From assembly GCA_002363955.1 (NCBI GenBank), contig DEXE01000006.1, positions 513,975-577,974 of the forward strand: a stretch of DNA of 64,000 nucleotides, read 5' to 3'. The stretch comes from Methylophaga sp. UBA3192. Lineage in GTDB: Bacteria; Pseudomonadota; Gammaproteobacteria; Nitrosococcales; Methylophagaceae. A program made the translations under genes and the position numbers. This document shows positions 60,504 to 64,000 of the stretch, piece after piece. Under the pieces are notes generated by a model that saw only the letters and a list, made by a program, of their open reading frames with translations, was not told where the DNA came from and ran no database searches. Each line of letters opens with the position of its first letter. The stretch's first letter is position 1.

Positions 60504-61541
60504 TCAGATAACCGGCGGGGGCGCATCACACACATTATTGCGCCCGCTTCGTTTAGCCAGATACACCGCACGATCGACCCGTTGCAGAAAGCTGTCGACG
60601 CCCTCGCCGCGTACATAACGAGCCACCCCGAATGACATGGTTATCATCCCCAGTGGTTCATGGGTATCTTTTCGCTGAATACGTTTACTGGCAAGATCCT
60701 GACGTATCGTTTCAGCAAGGTTACGGGCATTTTGCATACTGGTATTTGGCAAAATAACAGCAAATTCCTCACCGCCATATCGCGCAACCAAATCACGCCC
60801 TTTCAAAGATTTCTTCATTAATTCAGCAATTACTCTTAACACTTGATCACCCACCAACTGACCATGTTTTTCGTTAATAACGCTGAACATGTCCACGTCA
60901 GTAAAAATGACAGAAACATCCATGCCATTCTGATCCGCATCCAGAGTCATTTTATTGATGAGCTCGTCGAAGTGCTTACGATTGGCTAAACCAGTCAAAC
61001 TGTCGGTTATCGCTTCTCGTCGGGAATCACTTAATTCTTTCTTCAATGCAGCAACTTCGGTCATTGCACCGTTTAACTGCTCATTGAGTAATTCACCTGA
61101 AGAAACAGCCAACCGGGTTTCAATCAGTACTTCTTCGATAAGTGTATGTAGTTGCTGCCGGTTTAAATCCGGTTGCAGGCGACTCAGCATGCTTTGTAAA
61201 TGACTGTTGCTACGATCTGTAGTGGTCACACCTGTGTAGACGTAATTCAACACCTGTTTAAGTAAACGCGCCAGCTCCTGGCGCATTTCAAACATCGCAG
61301 CACGATCCTTATCGTCATCAAAAAACTGCTCGTATAACAAATGGCTTTGTTGAGCAGTCAGTTTTCCTGTCATGCCGATTTCGTTATCTACAGCTTCGGT
61401 CAAAGCGAGATTGGTACCGGAAACATACTCAAACCATAGCGCATAATTTGCCGGCGTCGGAGCAATGTCAAATTGTTTCATTTTAGAGAGCGCTAATCGC
61501 ATCCATTCTGCTGTTCGCTCATCATGCTCGCTGTATTTCAT
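60504..61541 (-). CDS. Diguanylate cyclase (GGDEF domain)
   Basis: A 345-residue cytosolic protein. The C-terminal GGDEF domain (about 175-340) shows DSLTGLANRKHFDE, IFTDVDMFSVINEKHG and the active-site loop ARYGGEEFAVIL, so it should make cyclic di-GMP. RxxD inhibitory-site candidates are not obvious. The N-terminal part (about 1-170) is helical, with SEHDERTAEWMRLAL and PANYALWFEYVSG, a type found in many cyclases of gammaproteobacteria. GGAG box; argG ends 25 bases upstream. Confidence 0.9.
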   Translation of the reverse strand: MKYSEHDERTAEWMRLALSKMKQFDIAPTPANYALWFEYVSGTNLALTEAVDNEIGMTGKLTAQQSHLLYEQFFDDDKDRAAMFEMRQELARLLKQVLNYVYTGVTTTDRSNSHLQSMLSRLQPDLNRQQLHTLIEEVLIETRLAVSSGELLNEQLNGAMTEVAALKKELSDSRREAITDSLTGLANRKHFDELINKMTLDADQNGMDVSVIFTDVDMFSVINEKHGQLVGDQVLRVIAELMKKSLKGRDLVARYGGEEFAVILPNTSMQNARNLAETIRQDLASKRIQRKDTHEPLGMITMSFGVARYVRGEGVDSFLQRVDRAVYLAKRSGRNNVCDAPPPVI

Positions 61542-61566
61542 AATTACTCCGGCAAAGTCCGCATGC

Positions 61567-62778
61567 CTATTTTTTCTTCTTCCCTGCTATTTTCAATCGT
61601 AGCGCATTCAGTTTAATAAACCCTTCTGCATCTTTCTGATCATAGGCACCTGCATCATCTTCAAATGTAGCAATTGATTCATCAAACAGACTGTCTGTAG
61701 CAGATTGTCTACCCACTACTATTACATTCCCTTTATACAATTTGATTCTGACATCACCGTTCACGTTAGTCTGTGATGCATCTATCATTGTCTGCATCAT
61801 CAGACGTTCCGGAGCCCACCAGTAACCGTTATAAATCATACTGGCATAACGAGGCATCAATTCATCCTTCAAGTGAGCAACTTCACGATCCAACGTCAGT
61901 GATTCGATGGCACGATGCGCTTTTAACATGACTGTGCCGGCAGGGGTTTCATAGCAACCGCGGGATTTCATACCGACATAACGATTTTCAACAATATCTA
62001 ATCGTCCAACACCGTTTTCACCAGCAACCTTATTCAGATACGTCATCACTTGTGCAGGCGTCATACGCTCACCATTAATGGCAACGATGTCGCCTTTTTC
62101 ATAGCTGAGTTCCAGATAAGTCGGTTTATCCGGTGCATTTTCAGGCGAAATAGACCAGCGCCACATGCTTTCTTCCGCTTCAGCCCATGGATCCTCAAGA
62201 ATGCCGCCTTCATAGGAGATATGCAGCAAGTTGGCATCCATTGAGTAAGGTGATTTTTTACCTTGTTTCATTTCCACTGGAATACCATGCTTTTCGGCAT
62301 AATCCAGCAGTTTTTGACGCGATAACAAATCCCATTCACGCCAAGGGGCGATGACTTTAATGTTTGGATTCAGGCCATAGGCACCCAATTCAAAACGTAC
62401 CTGATCATTGCCTTTACCTGTGGCGCCGTGCGAGACCGCTTCGGCACCCGTTTGTGCCGCAATTTCAACCAGCCGTTTAGCAATTAACGGCCGGGCAATC
62501 GAAGTACCTAACAGGTATTCACCCTCATATATGGCATTGGCACGGAACATCGGGAACACATAATCACGGGCAAATTCTTCACGCAAATCTTCAATATAAA
62601 TTTCTTTGATGCCCAGAGATTGCGCCTTGGCGCGCGCCGGCTCGACTTCTTCACCTTGACCAAGATCGGCTGTAAAGGTCACCACTTCACATTGATATTT
62701 ATCCTGCAGCCATTTAAGAATAACGGAAGTATCCAGACCACCTGAATAGGCTAGAACGACTTTTTTGATGTCAGACAT
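61567..62778 (-). CDS. argG: Argininosuccinate synthase
   Basis: ATP-dependent joining of citrulline and aspartate. The 403-residue protein has the PP-loop LAYSGGLDTSVILKWL near 9, SHGATGKGNDQVRFEL near 115, and SRGCYETPAGTVML near 270. It is the shorter, common bacterial type rather than the 447-residue E. coli form. Starts at ATG 62778 behind a promoter that overlaps the dam stop. Confidence 0.96.
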   Translation of the reverse strand: MSDIKKVVLAYSGGLDTSVILKWLQDKYQCEVVTFTADLGQGEEVEPARAKAQSLGIKEIYIEDLREEFARDYVFPMFRANAIYEGEYLLGTSIARPLIAKRLVEIAAQTGAEAVSHGATGKGNDQVRFELGAYGLNPNIKVIAPWREWDLLSRQKLLDYAEKHGIPVEMKQGKKSPYSMDANLLHISYEGGILEDPWAEAEESMWRWSISPENAPDKPTYLELSYEKGDIVAINGERMTPAQVMTYLNKVAGENGVGRLDIVENRYVGMKSRGCYETPAGTVMLKAHRAIESLTLDREVAHLKDELMPRYASMIYNGYWWAPERLMMQTMIDASQTNVNGDVRIKLYKGNVIVVGRQSATDSLFDESIATFEDDAGAYDQKDAEGFIKLNALRLKIAGKKKK

Positions 62779-62822
62779 AAGTGGGGAAATCCTGTATCGA
62801 AGAATGTAAAAAAGAATGCGTT

Positions 62823-62831
62823 ATTGTATCA
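62823..62831 (-). promoter_or_regulatory. argG extended -10 promoter
   Basis: Minus-strand TGA-TACAAT: the TG of the extended -10 is part of the dam stop codon. The start would fall near 62816, giving a leader of about 38 bases before the argG ATG. No ARG box was found. Confidence 0.45.
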
Positions 62832-63614
62832 AAATCCACGTAAAGCAAGCACTTCTCTTGCCGCCTGACGTTTATCTCCTTTGCAGCTGATAGTCCGCGG
62901 AGCATCAAGAAATTTCAATGTAAAGCCAAGTTCACGGTAGAGTTTTTTAATGTTATCTGTAGCCTGATTGGACAGCACTACAGGCCCATTGTGATTGGCC
63001 AGCCATTCGGCTAACCGAACTTGATCATCCCAGTCAAAACCCTGCTGGGAATATTGTCGAAAAGGTACATCGTAAGGTGGATCAGCATAAATGAAATCAT
63101 TTGGCTTGATGTCGATCTGAGCAAAATCCGTATTGCTGAACTCCCATTTATTCAGCACCGATTGGTAAGACGCAAAGTCGCTGACATAATTAATCGTTTT
63201 ATAACGTCCAAAAGGTACGTTATAACCGCCGCTTTTATTAAAACGGCATAAACCGTTATAACCAGTGCGATTCAGATAATAAAACAACTGAGCACGTTCG
63301 GCATCGGTATGTGCTGCAATATCATTGAACTGTTTACGGTACTGGTAATAAAGCTGCTCATCATTTGCCAGTGGTAAATCGATTGTCAAACCTTGCTGCA
63401 ATTGTTGATAAAAATTGATCAGCGCCGGATTTAAATCATTCAGTAATGCCTTATCAGGATTTAGCCCTAACGCCACAGACAAGCCACCACAAAACGGTTC
63501 TACCAGACGATAATCAGGAAACTGTTTCCACAAATCGCGTAATCTGGGAATTAACCAGCGTTTACCACCAGCCCATTTCAATGGCGGTTTAAGCAAAGAA
63601 GCTTCTCTGGTCAT
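62829..63614 (-). CDS. dam: DNA adenine methylase (Dam)
   Basis: N6-adenine methyltransferase, most likely for GATC. The 261-residue protein has PPLKWAGGKRWLIPRL near 9, EPFCGGLSVAL near 38 (SAM site), and the catalytic YADPPYDVPF near 178. The order matches class alpha Dam enzymes. No restriction endonuclease is adjacent, so this is a solitary housekeeping enzyme for mismatch repair and replication timing. Length fits Dam (E. coli 278). Confidence 0.92.
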   Translation of the reverse strand: MTREASLLKPPLKWAGGKRWLIPRLRDLWKQFPDYRLVEPFCGGLSVALGLNPDKALLNDLNPALINFYQQLQQGLTIDLPLANDEQLYYQYRKQFNDIAAHTDAERAQLFYYLNRTGYNGLCRFNKSGGYNVPFGRYKTINYVSDFASYQSVLNKWEFSNTDFAQIDIKPNDFIYADPPYDVPFRQYSQQGFDWDDQVRLAEWLANHNGPVVLSNQATDNIKKLYRELGFTLKFLDAPRTISCKGDKRQAAREVLALRGF

Positions 63615-63684
63615 AGCTGAATTGTCACCGATCGATTCCGCTGCATGAAAAGCAGTTCATTACTGATTGCTGAGTTGAGATTAT

Positions 63685-63722
63685 CTATCCGTTCGGAAGC
63701 TGAATCGGCCCCGAACGGATAG
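63685..63722. terminator. Hairpin after lpdA
   Basis: A perfect 12-base stem (63685-63696 / 63711-63722) with a 14-base loop. It begins 7 bases after the lpdA stop on the minus strand. No T run follows, so termination would be factor-dependent, or the hairpin protects the 3' end. Confidence 0.5.
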
Positions 63723-63729
63723 TCTGATA

Positions 63730-64000
63730 TTACTTGGAATGCAATGTTTTGCGTGGCGGCATCAGATCGGTAATATTGCCCTCTGCCATTTCCGCTGCAA
63801 ACGCAAAAGTCTCTGACAAAGTAGGATGCGGATGAATGGTTAAACCAATATCTTCTGCATCAGCGCCCATTTCAAGCGCCAATACCGCCTCGGCGATTAA
63901 CTCACCGGCATTTGGTCCAACAATACCGGCACCAAGTAAACGACCAGTTTCTTTGTCAAACAAGGCTTTGGTGAGTCCTTCATCACGATCCACACTCAAG
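63730..64000 (-). CDS. lpdA: Dihydrolipoyl dehydrogenase, C-terminal end (partial)
   Basis: The last 90 or so residues of E3, the FAD/NAD disulfide oxidoreductase of pyruvate and 2-oxoglutarate dehydrogenases. The frame is open past the right edge. The dimer-interface domain shows LLGAGIVGPNAGELIAEAVLALE and the catalytic His-Glu pair in IHPHPTLSETFAFAAEM. The rest of the gene, including the redox-active CxxxxC, lies beyond the window. Confidence 0.93.
   Translation of the reverse strand, partial: LSVDRDEGLTKALFDKETGRLLGAGIVGPNAGELIAEAVLALEMGADAEDIGLTIHPHPTLSETFAFAAEMAEGNITDLMPPRKTLHSK

Noticed and set aside
62779..62828. ArgR boxes upstream of argG and argD
   Set aside because: Only tandem GAATG repeats and A/T-rich sequence are present; the symmetrical ARG-box pattern is missing.
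62829..63614. Restriction-modification system around dam
   Set aside because: There is no neighbouring endonuclease or specificity gene; the methylase has housekeeping Dam features.
63612..63640. Leaderless dam promoter (GACAAT six bases before the ATG)
   Set aside because: The -10 and -35 matches are too weak to call, although the spacing resembles the other leaderless candidates.

Overview
This is a contiguous chromosomal segment of a gammaproteobacterium with moderate GC content. It holds about 64 protein-coding genes, one tRNA, and no complete insertion sequence, prophage, CRISPR array or rRNA operon. Several gene orders are classic gammaproteobacterial ones: yceD-rpmF-plsX-fabH-fabD-fabG-acpP, tRNA-Leu-tig-clpP-clpX-lon, holD-rimI, nudJ-mnmA-hflD, and purM-purN. 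The rpfE-like gene beside recJ and the amgK-murU pair recall pseudomonad/xanthomonad-type lineages. My best guess is a Methylophaga-like marine gammaproteobacterium, but this is an impression that I could not verify.

Layout. 1-4.6 kb: fatty-acid and phospholipid initiation cluster, minus strand. 4.7-7.5 kb: purF, cvpA and a SPOR protein. 7.5-13.6 kb: protein quality control (lon, clpX, clpP, tig) and tRNA-Leu. 13.6-17.5 kb: a tightly packed minus-strand operon (zinc/iron efflux FieF, a membrane-anchored NERD-like protein, a duplicated 5'-nucleotidase, an HDOD-GAF signalling protein). 17.6-22.1 kb: pgm, a Maf/YceF pyrophosphatase, and amgK-murU for cell-wall sugar recycling. 22.1-33 kb: amino-acid biosynthesis (argD-argF; ilvI-ilvH-ilvC-pssA-leuA-holD-rimI), sodB and pyrC. 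33-45.8 kb: metY, a heat-shock-like DJ-1/ppiC pair, dinG, ldhA, pfkB, recJ, rpfE, hda, a PerM-type permease, pgsA and a DUF2066 protein. 45.8-52.7 kb: purM-purN, DUF3108, nudF, a hexose-phosphate mutarotase, slyD, icd, rluE and nudJ. 52.7-64 kb: mnmA, hflD, acnB, purB, two uncharacterised genes, a nitroreductase, a diguanylate cyclase, argG, dam and the C-terminal end of lpdA.

The genes are nearly all housekeeping: lipid, purine, pyrimidine, arginine and branched-chain amino-acid synthesis, TCA enzymes (icd, acnB, lpd), proteostasis, and replication or repair helpers (hda, holD, recJ, dinG, dam). No intergenic stretch exceeds about 230 bases. The longest, 34373-34602, carries a heat-shock-type promoter on one strand and an unexplained structured leader for metY on the other.

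No clear-cut new defence or mobile system is present. The observations most worth following up are two sigma-32-type promoters (lon and the DJ-1/ppiC pair), a perfect 21/21/21-base palindrome at a synteny break, a nucleotidase built from an active and a degenerate half inside an odd four-gene operon, several promoters placed so that the mRNA would be leaderless, a 140-base rluE/nudJ overlap that gives RluE an arginine-rich tail, and a ten-G run inside icd.
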